DNA of 64,000 nt from Staphylococcus gallinarum (lineage in GTDB: Bacteria > Bacillota > Bacilli > Staphylococcales > Staphylococcaceae): NCBI RefSeq assembly GCF_000875895.1, contig NZ_JXCF01000007.1, forward strand, positions 496,001 through 560,000. Direction: 5' to 3'. The notes under the pieces are model-generated. The model was not told the DNA's origin. It did not search any database and saw only the letters and a list, made by a program, of their open reading frames with translations. Of the stretch, positions 16,982-28,328 are shown one piece after another; position 1 is the stretch's first letter, and every line of letters begins with the position of its first letter. The position numbers and the translations under genes are program-made.

Positions 16982-18424
16982 TTATTTTTTCATGCCCCAA
17001 CTTTCAATACCAAATAAATTAATTTCCAACTCTTCTGGTCTAAACACTGGCTTTCTACCAGCTTTACGTTGTTTCTGATAATCATTCATTACTGCAAATG
17101 CAATATTGGATAATCCTATAATTGCAACTAAGTTAACAATGGCCATTAAGCCCATGAATAAATCAGCTGTACTCCATACAACATCCGTTTTTGCTACTGC
17201 TCCAATAAATACTAAAACAACGACAAGACATCTAAAAATAAATAAGATAACTTTATTTTTTGATAAAAACTCAATATTTGATTGACCATAGTAATAATTT
17301 CCTACAACAGATGAGAATGCAAATAAAGCAATTGCCACCGTTAAGAATATACCACCAATGCTACCAATGTGTTCATTGAGTGCTGACTGTGTTACGGCTA
17401 CACCCTGTGGTGCATCTTCACCGAACTTCAATCCAGAATATAATAAGATCATAATTGCTGTTGACGTACAAACAAGCATTGTATCAAAGAATACACCTAA
17501 TGATTGAATTAAACCTTGTTTCACTGGGTGAGGTGCAGCCGCTGTTGCTGCTGCGTTAGGGGCAGAACCCATACCTGCTTCGTTTGAGAACAAACCACGT
17601 TTTACACCTTGTAAAATTGTAGCACCAATTGTACCACCTGTTACTTGTTCTAGACCAAATGCACTTTTAATAATCGTTGTAATCATTGGAATGATTTGAT
17701 CGAAATTTAATATTAAGATTACAATAACTGTAAAGATGTAAAGTATTGCCATAATTGGAACGATAACAGATGACATCGTAGCAATACTTCTTACACCACC
17801 AAAGATTATAACAGCCGTTAAAATTGCTAATATAATACCTGTAATGACTGGACTCACATTGTACTGTGTTTTTAATGATTCTGCTATTGTATTAGATTGA
17901 ACTGTATTAAATACGAAAGCAAATGTAACTGTAATCAATACCGCAAATACAATACCCAACCATTTTTGATTTAGTCCTTTTGTTATGTAATAAGCTGGTC
18001 CACCACGGAAACCACCATCTTCGTCAGGCACTTTATATACCTGTGCTAATGTTGCTTCAATAAAGGCACTTGCTGCACCAATGAAGGCGATAATCCACAT
18101 CCAAAACACTGCGCCAGGTCCACCTAAAACAATCGCTGTAGCCACACCTGCTATATTACCGGTACCAACACGAGAAGCTGCACTAATTGCAAATGCTTGG
18201 AATGGTGCGATACCTTTCTTGCCATTATCTAAAGTTTCAGGTTTCTCACCAATGGCACGAAACATTTCAGGAATCCATCTCAACTGAACAAACTTAGACC
18301 CAATTGTAAAGAAAATACCGGCAGTTATCAGTAACCCAATTAGGTACTGAGACCAAATCAAATCATTACCGACTTGGACGAAATCTTTAAACCAATCCGG
18401 AATTAAACCATCAAAATCTCTCAC
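16982..18424 (-). CDS. alsT: AGCS-family sodium:amino-acid symporter AlsT
   Basis: 480 aa with ten to eleven membrane segments. Family motifs include GTGNIAGVATAIVLGGPGAVFWMW (about residues 92-115), GGPAYYITKGL and RGLFSNEAGMGSAPNAAATA (about 275-294). AGCS proteins import alanine or glycine with sodium; AlsT/GlnT of B. subtilis and S. aureus has been reported to carry glutamine. The start is GTG at 18424 with GAGGG six bases upstream. Downstream of parC on the same strand, a neighbourhood shared with B. subtilis. Confidence 0.93.
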   Translation of the reverse strand: MRDFDGLIPDWFKDFVQVGNDLIWSQYLIGLLITAGIFFTIGSKFVQLRWIPEMFRAIGEKPETLDNGKKGIAPFQAFAISAASRVGTGNIAGVATAIVLGGPGAVFWMWIIAFIGAASAFIEATLAQVYKVPDEDGGFRGGPAYYITKGLNQKWLGIVFAVLITVTFAFVFNTVQSNTIAESLKTQYNVSPVITGIILAILTAVIIFGGVRSIATMSSVIVPIMAILYIFTVIVILILNFDQIIPMITTIIKSAFGLEQVTGGTIGATILQGVKRGLFSNEAGMGSAPNAAATAAAPHPVKQGLIQSLGVFFDTMLVCTSTAIMILLYSGLKFGEDAPQGVAVTQSALNEHIGSIGGIFLTVAIALFAFSSVVGNYYYGQSNIEFLSKNKVILFIFRCLVVVLVFIGAVAKTDVVWSTADLFMGLMAIVNLVAIIGLSNIAFAVMNDYQKQRKAGRKPVFRPEELEINLFGIESWGMKK

Positions 18425-18666
18425 TTTTATCCCTCAAATCTACTATTTAAAATTCATAATAAAATCAAGAGATTTATAGTATTATCACAAGCCGTATTAT
18501 CTCTTTTAAAAGCGATAATATACTTGCAAAGTTAATAGACAATAAATAGAATCGAATCATTCCATTTGATATCTATAACTAACCATAAATCTCTTGGGTT
18601 CAATTATATTGCATATGTCATTATTTTATCATTCTATAGAAGAATTTACTAACAATTTTTTTAATT

Positions 18667-21069
18667 TTATTTTAAATCTAATCCTTCGACCTCACCGAAG
18701 TCGGTAACATCTACGATAAAACTACCATTCGTATATTGTTCAGATAAATGAATATCTGAAATTAACCCTGTTTCTTGATCTTTAGAAGAATAAATCGTGT
18801 AGTTCTTATCTTCAGGGTTCACTACTTTAGCAGCAACGATACGATGTGGCGCCTTTTTAAGTTCTTTCAATAACGTAATACCGCGTTGTGCACGTTTAGC
18901 TTCTTGTAATATCTTGAAGCTTATTCGTTTTAATGATCCACGTTGTGTTGCCATTAGAATAGTATTTGGTTCAGAAATAATTTGTGTTAACACAACGAAA
19001 TCTTCATTTTTCAAGTTGATTGATTTCACGCCAGCTGCTCTGAGCCCAGTATCTGACAACTCTTCACTACTGTATGTTAATGACATACCTTTATTGGTAA
19101 TCACTGTCAGTAACTGTGTTTTAGAAATACGCATTACGTCAATAATTTCATCATTATCCTTTAACTTCATAGCAACTAAAGGTTTATTATAGCGCGACGT
19201 TTTAAACATAGACACATTGCTTTTCTTAATCATGCCATTTTTAGTAGCTAAAATATAATACGCTTCAGGTTTAAAATCACTTTCACCATAAATATCAATA
19301 ACATATTCGCCTTCATCGATTGGAACAATTTGCGATACATGTTGGCCTAAGTCTTTCCATTTAATGTCAGCTAGTTTATGAACCGGAATAAATAAATATC
19401 GTCCTTTGTTTGTAAATACTAAGACCGTATCAAGTGTATTCATTTCTTGTTGTTTTAACAATGCGTCTCCATCTTTAACACCAATCTCATCTATACCACT
19501 TGCGTTGAAACTACGTAAAGATGTACGTTTAATGTAGCCATGCTTCGTAATACTCATTACTACAGTCTCACTAGGAATCATCACTTCTTTATCAATCTTA
19601 ATTTCTGTAATTTCAGCTTCAATTTTAGAAAGACGTTCTTGTTTAAAACGTTTGCGAATATCTGTTAGCTCTTCTTTAATAACTGTTAATAATGCATCAT
19701 GATTATCTAAAATATTTTTCAGTTTATCAATTAATGCCTTTAACTCATCATGTTCATCCTGAAGTTGTACAATATCGGTATTGGTCAATCTATACAATTG
19801 TAATGTAACGATTGCTTCAGCTTGTGCTTCAGTAAAAGCATATTTATCAACTAAGTTTTCCTTCGCATCCTTTTTATTTTTAGAATTACGAATTAATTGA
19901 ATCACTTCATCTAATATTGATAAAGCTTTCATTAAACCTTCTACAATATGCATACGGCTTTCAGCATGATCTAATTCAAAGCGTGTACGTTTTGTCACCA
20001 CATCAATTTGATGATTTAAATAACTATCAATAATTTCACGAATGCCCATTAACTTAGGTCTGCCTTCACTTATTGCAACCATATTAAAGTTATAAGCAAC
20101 TTGAAGATCAGTATTTTTGTATAAATAGTTAGCTACAGCTTCACTATTTACATCTTTCTTCAATTCAATTGCAATACGTAAACCCGTTCTATCTGTTTCA
20201 TCACGTACCTCAACAATGCCATCTACTTTTTTGTCGGCACGTAATTCATCCATTTTCTTAACCAATGCACTCTTATTCACTTCATAAGGTATTTCAGTAA
20301 CAATTAATTCTTTACGTCCATTTCTAAGTTCTTCAACATCAACTTTAGAACGGACAATGATTTTACCTTTACCAGATTCATATGCCTTTTTAATTCCATC
20401 AATCCCTTGAATAATGCCACCTGTTGGGAAGTCTGGACCTTTAACATATTTCATTAACTGGCTTACTGTAATATCTGGATTATCAATATACTTTAATGTC
20501 GCTTGAATGACTTCACCCAAATTATGAGGTGGTATATCCGTCGCGTAACCAGATGAAATACCAGTACTGCCGTTAATCAACAAATTCGGTAATCTTGCAG
20601 GTAACACCATTGGTTCCATCGTTGTATCATCATAGTTCGGCATAAATGGTACGGTTTCTTTATTAATGTCTCTAAGTAATTCCTCAGAAATACGACTCAA
20701 CTTAGCCTCAGTATAACGCATTGCTGCTGCTGGATCATTGTCGATACTACCATTATTACCTTGCATTTCTATTAATACATGGCGTAATTTCCAATCTTGG
20801 CTCAATCGCACCATTGCATCGTAAACGGATGTGTCACCATGCGGGTGAAATTGTCCAATTACGTCACCGACCGTCTTGGCACTTTTTCGGAAATTTTTAT
20901 CAAATGTATTTCCGCTTGAAAACATTGCATATAAAATACGTCTTTGAACAGGTTTGAGTCCATCTCTTACGTCTGGCAAAGCACGCTCTTGAATGATGTA
21001 TTTACTATATCTACCAAATCGATCTCCAATAACATCTTCAAGTGATAAATCTTGGATTATTTCACTCAA
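18667..21069 (-). CDS. parC: DNA topoisomerase IV subunit A
   Basis: 800 aa. The N-terminal breakage-reunion domain has the active Tyr in [11 protein letters not shown] (about residue 119) and the quinolone-determining segment [12 protein letters not shown], so residues 80 and 84 are Thr and Asp where S. aureus has Ser and Glu. The C-terminal beta-pinwheel repeats ([67 protein letters not shown]) follow. With ParE it unlinks replicated chromosomes. The start is TTG at 21069, overlapping the parE stop (TTGA) with GAGGAGG seven bases upstream, so translation is coupled. Confidence 0.97.
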   Translation of the reverse strand: MSEIIQDLSLEDVIGDRFGRYSKYIIQERALPDVRDGLKPVQRRILYAMFSSGNTFDKNFRKSAKTVGDVIGQFHPHGDTSVYDAMVRLSQDWKLRHVLIEMQGNNGSIDNDPAAAMRYTEAKLSRISEELLRDINKETVPFMPNYDDTTMEPMVLPARLPNLLINGSTGISSGYATDIPPHNLGEVIQATLKYIDNPDITVSQLMKYVKGPDFPTGGIIQGIDGIKKAYESGKGKIIVRSKVDVEELRNGRKELIVTEIPYEVNKSALVKKMDELRADKKVDGIVEVRDETDRTGLRIAIELKKDVNSEAVANYLYKNTDLQVAYNFNMVAISEGRPKLMGIREIIDSYLNHQIDVVTKRTRFELDHAESRMHIVEGLMKALSILDEVIQLIRNSKNKKDAKENLVDKYAFTEAQAEAIVTLQLYRLTNTDIVQLQDEHDELKALIDKLKNILDNHDALLTVIKEELTDIRKRFKQERLSKIEAEITEIKIDKEVMIPSETVVMSITKHGYIKRTSLRSFNASGIDEIGVKDGDALLKQQEMNTLDTVLVFTNKGRYLFIPVHKLADIKWKDLGQHVSQIVPIDEGEYVIDIYGESDFKPEAYYILATKNGMIKKSNVSMFKTSRYNKPLVAMKLKDNDEIIDVMRISKTQLLTVITNKGMSLTYSSEELSDTGLRAAGVKSINLKNEDFVVLTQIISEPNTILMATQRGSLKRISFKILQEAKRAQRGITLLKELKKAPHRIVAAKVVNPEDKNYTIYSSKDQETGLISDIHLSEQYTNGSFIVDVTDFGEVEGLDLK

Positions 21070-23066
21070 TTTACTTCCTCCTCATTAGGATTTTCCTGTT
21101 CTAAAATTTGAATTTCATTATTATCTAATATACTTTGATCTTCTTGAAGTCCAAATTCAACATGCTTTTCAATCCATTCACGACGTGGCGCAACTTTATC
21201 ACCCATCAACGTTGTCACACGTTTAGATGAACGTAATTCATCGTCCACTTGCACTCTGATCAAAGTTCTTGTTTCAGGATTCATTGTTGTTTCCCAAAGT
21301 TGATCGGCATTCATTTCACCAAGACCTTTGTATCGTTGTAACATAAATCCTTTACCAAGTTTCTTTTGTAGCTTTTCTAATTCTTCATCCGTCCATGCAT
21401 ATTCAACTTTCTTCGAAGCGCCTTTACCTTTTTCCAATTTATATAATGGAGGTAATGCAATAAATACTCTCCCCGCTTCAACTAACGGTTTCATATATTT
21501 AAAGAAGAAAGTAAGTAATAATACCTGAATATGCGCACCATCTGTATCGGCATCAGTCATAATAATAACGCGATTGTAATTGCTATCCTCAATCTTAAAT
21601 TCATTTCCTACACCTGCGCCTATGGTATGAATGATCGTATTAATCTCTTCATTTTTGAAAATATCTTCCAGTCTAGCTTTTTCTGTATTTATCACTTTAC
21701 CTCTTAATGGTAAGATAGCTTGGTATTTTCGATCTCTACCTAATTTTGCAGATCCACCAGCAGAATCACCCTCAACTAAATACAGTTCTTTTTTCTCAGT
21801 ATTTTTACTTTGGGCCGGCGTTAGTTTCCCAGATAACAACGTGTCTTTACGTTTATTTTTCTTTCCTGAACGTGCATCTTCTCTTGCTTTACGTGCAGCT
21901 TCACGAGCTTGTTGTGCCTTAACAGCCTTCTTAACTAACGCTTTAGAAAGTTGCCCTTTTTCCTCAAGGTAGTATGGTAGTTTTTCTGCCACAACTGAAT
22001 CAACGGCACTTCTAGCTTCATTTGTACCTAATTTAGACTTTGTTTGTCCTTCGAATTGGAGCAGTTCTTCAGGTATTCGAATTGAAATAATTGCTGTTAA
22101 ACCTTCTCGAATGTCATTACCATCTAAATTCTTATCCTTTGCTTTCAATTCATTAATTCGACGTGCATATTCATTAAACACACGTGTCATTGCAGTCTTG
22201 AAACCAACTTCATGTGTACCTCCGTCTTTAGTACGCACATTATTAACAAAGCTCAATATACTCTCTGAATATTGATCGTTGTATTGAAACGCAACTTCAA
22301 CTTCAATATTATTTGCTGTACCACTAAATAATGCCACGTCATGTAATATTTCTTTTCCCTCATTAACGTATGCAACAAATTCTTTAATACCTTCTTCATA
22401 GTGATAAACATCTTCACGTTCTTTACCAGCGCGTAAATCTTTAAGTTGTATTTTTAAATTCTTAAGTAAAAATGCTGATTCCTGTAAACGTTCACTTAAT
22501 GTTTCGTAATTAAATGACGTTGATGTTTTAAATATCTCTCCGTCGGGTTTAAAGGTTACTTTCGTACCTGTTTTTTTAGTCTTGCCCTTTTTCACTAATC
22601 CTGATGCGGGTATACCACCATTTTTAAAACTTTGTTGATAGATCATACCATCTCGATGAATTTCAACCTCTAACCATTCACTCAATGCATTTACTACTGA
22701 CGCACCTACACCATGTAAACCACCAGAAGTTTTGTATCCACCTTGTCCAAATTTACCACCTGCATGAAGTACAGTGAAGATAACTTCAACAGTTGGTTTA
22801 CCTGATGCGTGAATTCCTGTTGGCATACCTCGTCCATTATCCTCAATTGTAATACTCTCATCTTTGTTTATTGTAACTGCGATTTCATTTCCAAAACCGT
22901 TTAATACTTCATCGACGGAATTATCGACAACTTCATACACCAAATGATGTAAACCACGTTTATCGGTAGAACCAATATACATCCCAGGTCTTTTTCTAAC
23001 GGCCTCTAATCCCTCAAGAACCTGTATGGAATCATCCGAGTAATTATTTTGTTTATTCATTGCCAA
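21066..23066 (-). CDS. parE: DNA topoisomerase IV subunit B
   Basis: 666 aa. GHKL ATPase: [26 protein letters not shown] and [36 protein letters not shown] and [19 protein letters not shown] with [13 protein letters not shown]-terminal [20 protein letters not shown]. Provides ATP-driven strand passage for ParC. AGGAGG lies nine to ten bases before TTG (23066) and fifteen before ATG (23060), so the TTG start is favoured although the ATG gives the product usually annotated in S. aureus. A LexA box precedes it, consistent with reported SOS control of grlB in S. aureus. Confidence 0.97.
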   Translation of the reverse strand: MAMNKQNNYSDDSIQVLEGLEAVRKRPGMYIGSTDKRGLHHLVYEVVDNSVDEVLNGFGNEIAVTINKDESITIEDNGRGMPTGIHASGKPTVEVIFTVLHAGGKFGQGGYKTSGGLHGVGASVVNALSEWLEVEIHRDGMIYQQSFKNGGIPASGLVKKGKTKKTGTKVTFKPDGEIFKTSTSFNYETLSERLQESAFLLKNLKIQLKDLRAGKEREDVYHYEEGIKEFVAYVNEGKEILHDVALFSGTANNIEVEVAFQYNDQYSESILSFVNNVRTKDGGTHEVGFKTAMTRVFNEYARRINELKAKDKNLDGNDIREGLTAIISIRIPEELLQFEGQTKSKLGTNEARSAVDSVVAEKLPYYLEEKGQLSKALVKKAVKAQQAREAARKAREDARSGKKNKRKDTLLSGKLTPAQSKNTEKKELYLVEGDSAGGSAKLGRDRKYQAILPLRGKVINTEKARLEDIFKNEEINTIIHTIGAGVGNEFKIEDSNYNRVIIMTDADTDGAHIQVLLLTFFFKYMKPLVEAGRVFIALPPLYKLEKGKGASKKVEYAWTDEELEKLQKKLGKGFMLQRYKGLGEMNADQLWETTMNPETRTLIRVQVDDELRSSKRVTTLMGDKVAPRREWIEKHVEFGLQEDQSILDNNEIQILEQENPNEEEVN

Positions 23067-23082
23067 TCGTTTCGCCCTCCTA

Positions 23083-23096
23083 CAAACGTACGTTCG
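23083..23096 (-). promoter_or_regulatory. LexA box of parE-parC
   Basis: CAAACGTACGTTCG, perfect fit to the reverse of CGAACRNRYGTTYG, 17 bases upstream of the parE TTG. A TATAGT on the minus strand (23105-23110) could be the -10, so the operator would overlap the transcription start. Confidence 0.85.
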
Positions 23097-23253
23097 TTAT
23101 TAAAACTATACAATAGTTATTTTTATATAAATCTAGATAAAATGCAAGCACCAAATGAATATTTAAATGTTTATTCATTTCTTTTTAATTTTTATTCGTC
23201 TAAAGGTCCTCTTATGTGATAAAATGTTTTTAATGTCATTAAAGGATGTGTAA

Positions 23254-23868
23254 TTGAATATGATGATAATAATCATGTTAATACTAAGTTACCTTATTGG
23301 TGCTTTTCCAAGTGGCTATGTAATAGGGAAATTATTTTTCAAAAAAGATATTAGACAATTTGGTAGTGGTAACACTGGCGCGACAAATAGCTTTAGAGTA
23401 TTAGGAAAGCCAGCTGGATTTTTAGTTACTTTCTTAGATATTTTCAAAGGATTTATTGTCGTTTTCTTTCCTTTATGGTTACCTGTACACGCAGATGGTG
23501 CAATTAGCACATTCTTCACAAACGGTCTAATTGTTGGAGCATTTGCAATTCTAGGCCATGTTTATCCGGTATACTTAGGATTTAAAGGTGGCAAAGCAGT
23601 AGCTACAAGTGCTGGTGTGATACTTGGTATCAATCCTGTCTTATTATTAATATTAGCAGCAATTTTCTTTGGAATCTTGTATTTAACAAAGTATGTATCG
23701 CTATCAAGTATCATTGCATCAATTTGTTGTGTCATTGGCGCGCTAGTCATTAGAGACTACATCTTGTTTGTGGTTAGTATCGGCGTTGGAGTATTACTTA
23801 TAATCAGACACCGTTCAAATATTGTTAGAATATTTAAAGGCGAAGAACCTAAGATTAAATGGATGTAA
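23254..23868 (+). CDS. plsY: Acyl-phosphate:glycerol-3-phosphate acyltransferase
   Basis: 204 aa integral membrane protein. The three PlsY motifs are present: [15 protein letters not shown] (residues about 12-26), [16 protein letters not shown] (about 44-59) and [21 protein letters not shown] (about 100-120), followed by [16 protein letters not shown]. It makes lysophosphatidate from acyl-phosphate, the first step of phospholipid synthesis. Five membrane segments are expected. AAAGGA lies seven bases before TTG (23254) and thirteen before ATG (23260), so TTG is taken as start. Diverges from parE, as in Bacillus (yneS). Confidence 0.95.
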   Translation: MNMMIIIMLILSYLIGAFPSGYVIGKLFFKKDIRQFGSGNTGATNSFRVLGKPAGFLVTFLDIFKGFIVVFFPLWLPVHADGAISTFFTNGLIVGAFAILGHVYPVYLGFKGGKAVATSAGVILGINPVLLLILAAIFFGILYLTKYVSLSSIIASICCVIGALVIRDYILFVVSIGVGVLLIIRHRSNIVRIFKGEEPKIKWM

Positions 23869-23919
23869 CTATTACAAAAACCACGTTACAATTAAAAAGG
23901 GAATAAATTTTTATCAGAG

Positions 23920-23949
23920 CTGAAGGTATAATTATCTTCAGTTTTTTTA
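23920..23949 (+). terminator. Terminator of plsY
   Basis: Near-perfect 22-base palindrome with CTGAAG/CTTCAG arms, followed by seven T. Confidence 0.8.
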
Positions 23950-24194
23950 TTATATTAACCCTTATGTCTTAACATCTTTTTCTACATTATTCTATTATAC
24001 TATTTATATAGGTCATTAGCATGATTTTTAGTAAAATTAGCTAAAACAAAGCGTTTATTAGAAAATTAATCGAAAAATTATGTTATACTGCTTTTAACAT
24101 TATCCAAATTGGGTAATGAATATAATACTAATTTAAAAATTAGTAACTAATTGTCATAAGTGAACCACTTGTGAACCGAAAGGAGACTTTAATT

Positions 24195-24491
24195 ATGGGT
24201 ATAGAACTTTCAGACAATGCTGTATCTTGGTTTAAAGAAGAACTAGATTTACCAGAAGATGATAAAGTCTTACAATTCTTCGTTCGTTATGGTGGAGAAT
24301 TCCAGTTGAAACAAGGATTTAGTCCTGCATTTAGTGTTGATCGTAAAAATGACTTAGAGATTGGATATGAAAATAATTACCAAGGTTTAAATGTCGTAAT
24401 TGCAGAAAAAGACTTATGGTATTTCCAAGATGACAATTTATTCATCGATGTGAATGATGGCATTGATGAAATCTCATATTCTAAACAATAA
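24195..24491 (+). CDS. HesB/YneR-like (IscA-fold) protein
   Basis: 98 aa, [29 protein letters not shown]... with [21 protein letters not shown] and [22 protein letters not shown]. The fold is that of the HesB/IscA (FeS biogenesis) superfamily, but the cysteines that bind iron in IscA are absent, as in B. subtilis YneR, so an Fe-S scaffold role is unlikely. AGGAGA lies about eight bases before the chosen ATG. Stands alone between plsY and yneP, the same place as in Bacillus. Confidence 0.85.
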   Translation: MGIELSDNAVSWFKEELDLPEDDKVLQFFVRYGGEFQLKQGFSPAFSVDRKNDLEIGYENNYQGLNVVIAEKDLWYFQDDNLFIDVNDGIDEISYSKQ

Positions 24492-24639
24492 GTAATGATG
24501 ATATTTGAGTTGAATTCTAAATCATGTTGATGTTAAGTTGAGTTCAACAATATTTATAATCTACTTTCATTGAGTTCAAACGTCATTGCAACACTCATTC
24601 AAGTATACATTTTAATGCAAATTATTTTGCAATTTATAT

Positions 24640-24679
24640 AAAAGATGGTCGCTCATATTATGATGAACGGCCATCTTTT
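24640..24679. terminator. Bidirectional terminator between yneR-like and yneP-like genes
   Basis: AAAAGATGG / CCATCTTTT with further CAT/ATG pairing inside; A- and T-tracts flank it. Confidence 0.85.
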
Positions 24680-24722
24680 AAATTATTATATTATGTTGGT
24701 CATGTTCGCTGTTTAATTCAAA

Positions 24723-25169
24723 TCAAATCTCAAGTGATTCTCCCGCTTTATTTCGGCCTTCTATACTTTGATATGTATTATGCCAATCTGGGAATGCTTT
24801 ATCTAAACGGACTGGTTTAAAATCTGACTTTGTAATACACGTCAATACAGTTGATCCCGTCGTTGCTAATTCCCCTGCTTCATTATATATTTCATACCGA
24901 TACTTTGAACGCAATCTTGTATATTTTTCAACCCAGGTTTTGATTTTCACCTTTTCAGGATAAGTAATTGACTTAATATACTTGATTTCAATATCTGTAA
25001 CAGGAGAGATTACACCTGAATCTTCCATTTCTTTATAACTAAACCCTAACTTACTAATATAATCCGTACGCGCAACTTCAAACCATGTCGGATAATTCCC
25101 ATGATAAATCACACCCATTTGATCCGTTTCTTGGTAGCGTGATTCTATTTCAGTTATACTATAAATCAT
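24723..25169 (-). CDS. Hot-dog fold acyl-CoA thioesterase (YneP/YbgC type)
   Basis: 148 aa from MIYSITEIESRYQETDQMGVIYHGNYPTWFEVARTDYI; the Asp/Tyr-His pattern DQMGVIYHGNY is the 4HBT active-site signature. Members hydrolyse short or medium acyl-CoA thioesters. Start 25169 is preferred over the longer frame to 25235 because GAGG is ten bases upstream and it matches the family N-terminus. Lies 115 bases downstream of aconitase on the same strand, with an intercistronic stem-loop between, so the two may be co-transcribed as in Bacillus. Confidence 0.87.
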   Translation of the reverse strand: MIYSITEIESRYQETDQMGVIYHGNYPTWFEVARTDYISKLGFSYKEMEDSGVISPVTDIEIKYIKSITYPEKVKIKTWVEKYTRLRSKYRYEIYNEAGELATTGSTVLTCITKSDFKPVRLDKAFPDWHNTYQSIEGRNKAGESLEI

Positions 25170-25220
25170 TTCTCGATATCCTCTTTTCAATTGTTCATAT
25201 ATGACAATGGTAACATAAAC

Positions 25221-25251
25221 AAGCTGTACTAGCATATTGCTAATACAGCTT
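25221..25251. other. Intercistronic stem-loop between aconitase and yneP-like genes
   Basis: AAGCTGTACTAGC / GCTAATACAGCTT, one mismatch, five-base loop. There is no T-run, so it looks like an attenuator or mRNA-stability hairpin rather than a full terminator. Confidence 0.55.
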
Positions 25252-25283
25252 GATACAAATCATTTTCACTCACTAATTATTCA

Positions 25284-27986
25284 TTATTGAGCTAATTTAT
25301 TTCTCAATACTAATTGTAAGATACCACCGTTACGGTAATAATCTAATTCTACATTTGAATCGAAACGAGCAATTGCTTCGAATTCAATTACTTTGCCATT
25401 TTCTTTCTTAGCTTGAACTTTAACTAAGTCATGTGGTTTTACATCTTCGTTAACATCAACTGAAATAATTTCAGTACCATCAATACCTAAACTATCTGCA
25501 GATTCGCCTTCTTGGAATTGTAAAGGTAATACACCCATCATTACTAAGTTAGAACGGTGAATTCTTTCATAACTTTGTGCAATTACTGTTTTAACACCTA
25601 ATAAATTAGTACCTTTTGCTGCCCAGTCACGTGAAGAACCCATACCGTAGTCATTACCTGCTAATACAACTAATCCAGTACCATCTTCACGGTATTTCAT
25701 TGCTGCATCAAAGATAGACATTTGTTCACCAGTTGGCCAATATGTTGTATATCCACCTTCTGTACCTGGTGCTAATTGGTTTTTAATTCGAATGTTTGCA
25801 AAAGTACCACGTACCATTACTTCATGGTTACCACGACGAGAACCATAAGAGTTAAATTCACGAATTGGTACATTATGCTCTAATAAATATTTACCTGCCG
25901 GCGTATCTTTACCGATAGCACCTGCTGGAGAAATATGGTCAGTTGTTACTGAATCACCAAATTTACCCATTACACGTAATTGATTTAATGGTTCAATTTT
26001 ACCTGGCTCTTTTGATAAGTTTTGGAAGAATGATGGATTTTGAATATATGTTGATTCAGGATCAAAGTCATATAATGGTTTATCAGTAACATCAATTTCA
26101 TTCCACATTTCGTTATTGTTATAAACCGTTTCATATTCTTCTTTAAATAAAGCTGGAGTAACAACACTATCTACAGTGTCAGCAACCTCTTTAATTGTTG
26201 GCCAGATATCATTAAGATATACATCTTCTCCATCTTTACCTTTACCAAGTGGTTCATTTTGTAAATCAATATCTACTGTACCAGCTAACGCATAGGCAAC
26301 AACTAATTGTGGAGATGCTAAATAGTTAGCTTTTACTAATGGATGGATACGTCCTTCAAAGTTACGGTTACCAGAAAGTACTGAAGTAACAAGTAAATCT
26401 TCGTCAGCAATTGCTTTTTCAATTTCTTCAAGCAATGGACCAGAGTTACCGATACATGTTGTACAACCATAACCTACTAAATTGAAACCTAATTCATCTA
26501 AGTATGTTTGTAAACCAGCATCTCTTAAATAACCTGTTACAACCTTAGAACCTGGCGCCAATGAAGTTTTTACATATTCAGGTACTTTTAAGCCTTTTTC
26601 GATTGCTTTCTTGGCAACGAGACCTGCACCTAACATAACGTAAGGGTTTGATGTATTCGTACACGATGTGATTGCAGCAATCGCAATGTCACCTGTTTTC
26701 ATTTCTGAAGTCGAACCATCTTTAAAGTTAATAGTTGCTTTCTTATCAAATTCACTTTCATCGAATCCATGACCTTGGTTACCAGCTGGAGCAGTAACTG
26801 ATTTTTCGAATTCTTTCTTCATGTCGCTTAAGAAAATTAAATCTTGTGGACGTTTAGGACCTGATAATGAAGCTTCAACAGTTGATAAATCTAATTCAAC
26901 TACATCTGTATATTCAGGTTCATCTTTATCTACAGTAAAGAACATACTATTTTCTTCTAAATATTTTTTAACTAAATCGATTTGATCGTCTGCACGACCT
27001 GTTAATCTTAAATATTTTAATGCTTCCTCATCAACTGGGAAGAAACCACAAGTCGCACCATACTCAGGTGCCATATTTGCAATTGTTGCACGGTCAGCTA
27101 AAGGTAAATGTTGTACCCCTGGTCCGAAGAATTCAACAAATTTACCAACTACACCTTTTTTACGTAATTCTTGAGTAACACGTAATGCTAAGTCAGTTGC
27201 AGTTGAACCTTGTGGTAATGCATTTGAAAGTCTAACCCCAACTACTTCTGGAATTGGGAAATATGATGGTTGACCAAGCATACCTGCTTCGGCTTCAATA
27301 CCACCTACACCCCATCCTAATACGCCTAGACCGTTAATCATTGTCGTATGTGAGTCAGTACCCACTAATGTGTCTGGGAATGTAACTGTTTCGCCATCAA
27401 CTTCACGAGCATGTACAACATTTGCCAAGTACTCTAAGTTAACTTGGTGTACGATACCTGTTGCTGGTGGTACGGCGCTATAGTTATTAAACGCTTTCGT
27501 AGCCCAATTTAAGAATTGGTAACGTTCATAGTTACGTTCAAATTCTAATTTCATATTTCGTTCTAATGCATCTGGGTTGGCATAACTATCTACTTGTACT
27601 GAGTGGTCGATAACTAAATCAACTGGTACTTCTGGATTAATTTTGTTTAAATCTCCACCTACGTCATTCATCGCTTTACGTAATGAAGCCAAGTCAACAA
27701 CAGCAGGAACACCTGTGAAGTCTTGTAAGATAACACGAGATGGCTTAAATGGAACTTCACCATCAGCACCTTCTGTAAATTCAGATAATGCTTTAATGTG
27801 TTCATCTGTAATAACAAATCCGTCTTCTTGTCTCAATACTGATTCTAATAATACTCTAATTGAATATGGCAATTTCGATACTTTAGTAAAACCTTGTTCT
27901 TCTAAAGTGTTCAAATCATAATACGTGTACGTTTTACCATTAAGGTCAAACGTCTTTTTAGCTTGTTGCTTAATATTTGAAGCCAT
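25284..27986 (-). CDS. acnA: Aconitate hydratase
   Basis: 900 aa, full-length AcnA/IRP1 type. The [4Fe-4S] ligands are in [11 protein letters not shown] (about residue 437) and [13 protein letters not shown] (about 503-515, two Cys); [25 protein letters not shown] and the swivel-domain SSRDWAAKG are also present. Converts citrate to isocitrate in the TCA cycle; apo-enzymes of this type can bind mRNA when iron is scarce. GGGGGG lies six bases before the ATG. A Fur box about 180 bases upstream suggests iron-dependent input. Called citB in Bacillus. Confidence 0.97.
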   Translation of the reverse strand: MASNIKQQAKKTFDLNGKTYTYYDLNTLEEQGFTKVSKLPYSIRVLLESVLRQEDGFVITDEHIKALSEFTEGADGEVPFKPSRVILQDFTGVPAVVDLASLRKAMNDVGGDLNKINPEVPVDLVIDHSVQVDSYANPDALERNMKLEFERNYERYQFLNWATKAFNNYSAVPPATGIVHQVNLEYLANVVHAREVDGETVTFPDTLVGTDSHTTMINGLGVLGWGVGGIEAEAGMLGQPSYFPIPEVVGVRLSNALPQGSTATDLALRVTQELRKKGVVGKFVEFFGPGVQHLPLADRATIANMAPEYGATCGFFPVDEEALKYLRLTGRADDQIDLVKKYLEENSMFFTVDKDEPEYTDVVELDLSTVEASLSGPKRPQDLIFLSDMKKEFEKSVTAPAGNQGHGFDESEFDKKATINFKDGSTSEMKTGDIAIAAITSCTNTSNPYVMLGAGLVAKKAIEKGLKVPEYVKTSLAPGSKVVTGYLRDAGLQTYLDELGFNLVGYGCTTCIGNSGPLLEEIEKAIADEDLLVTSVLSGNRNFEGRIHPLVKANYLASPQLVVAYALAGTVDIDLQNEPLGKGKDGEDVYLNDIWPTIKEVADTVDSVVTPALFKEEYETVYNNNEMWNEIDVTDKPLYDFDPESTYIQNPSFFQNLSKEPGKIEPLNQLRVMGKFGDSVTTDHISPAGAIGKDTPAGKYLLEHNVPIREFNSYGSRRGNHEVMVRGTFANIRIKNQLAPGTEGGYTTYWPTGEQMSIFDAAMKYREDGTGLVVLAGNDYGMGSSRDWAAKGTNLLGVKTVIAQSYERIHRSNLVMMGVLPLQFQEGESADSLGIDGTEIISVDVNEDVKPHDLVKVQAKKENGKVIEFEAIARFDSNVELDYYRNGGILQLVLRNKLAQ

Positions 27987-28159
27987 ATAAATCCCCCCTG
28001 AAAGTTTTTATTAATATATGCCGTTACTTAAATTGTATAATTATATGTAATTTAAAACAACTGGATAAAGTTAGAAAACCTCATAATTTAGTTTTGAATT
28101 TTCAATCAGTATGTATAAGTTATGCTTATGTTAAAACGTTGGTGTAATAAGTTATTTTT

Positions 28160-28206
28160 ATCAATTGAGAATCATTATCATTTTTCTTCAGAAGCTTTGT
28201 CCTTGT
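28160..28206 (-). promoter_or_regulatory. Fur box overlapping a possible leftward promoter upstream of aconitase
   Basis: TGAGAATCATTATCA (28166-28180) matches the 7-1-7 Fur consensus TGATAATNATTATCA at all but one base. On the minus strand GATAAT, inside the box, is preceded 18 bases upstream by AGGACA, a possible -10/-35 pair directed toward acnA (start 27986). Either a distal acnA promoter or a short RNA could start here. Confidence 0.6.
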
Positions 28207-28241
28207 TTAATTTTATTAGTATGTATATTAAAAATTAAAAT

Positions 28242-28309
28242 CCCCCATTTAAAAGGTTATAAATGCGTAACAATTAATGCCCGCTATTTATAACCTTTTA
28301 AAATGAGGG
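28242..28309. terminator. Long hairpin terminator after the BCCT gene
   Basis: CCCCCATTTAAAAGGTTATAAAT-type left arm (28242-28264, 23 bases) pairs with 28286-28309 with one bulge; loop about 21 bases. Unusually long for a simple terminator, A/T tracts outside. Confidence 0.8.
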
Positions 28310-28328
28310 AAAATTAAATTAATATAAA

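Noticed and set aside
25985-26167. Small frames inside long genes, such as 25985-26167 in acnA and 538-732 opposite the polymerase gene
   Set aside because: They are shadows of the real genes with no ribosome site and unlikely amino-acid composition.
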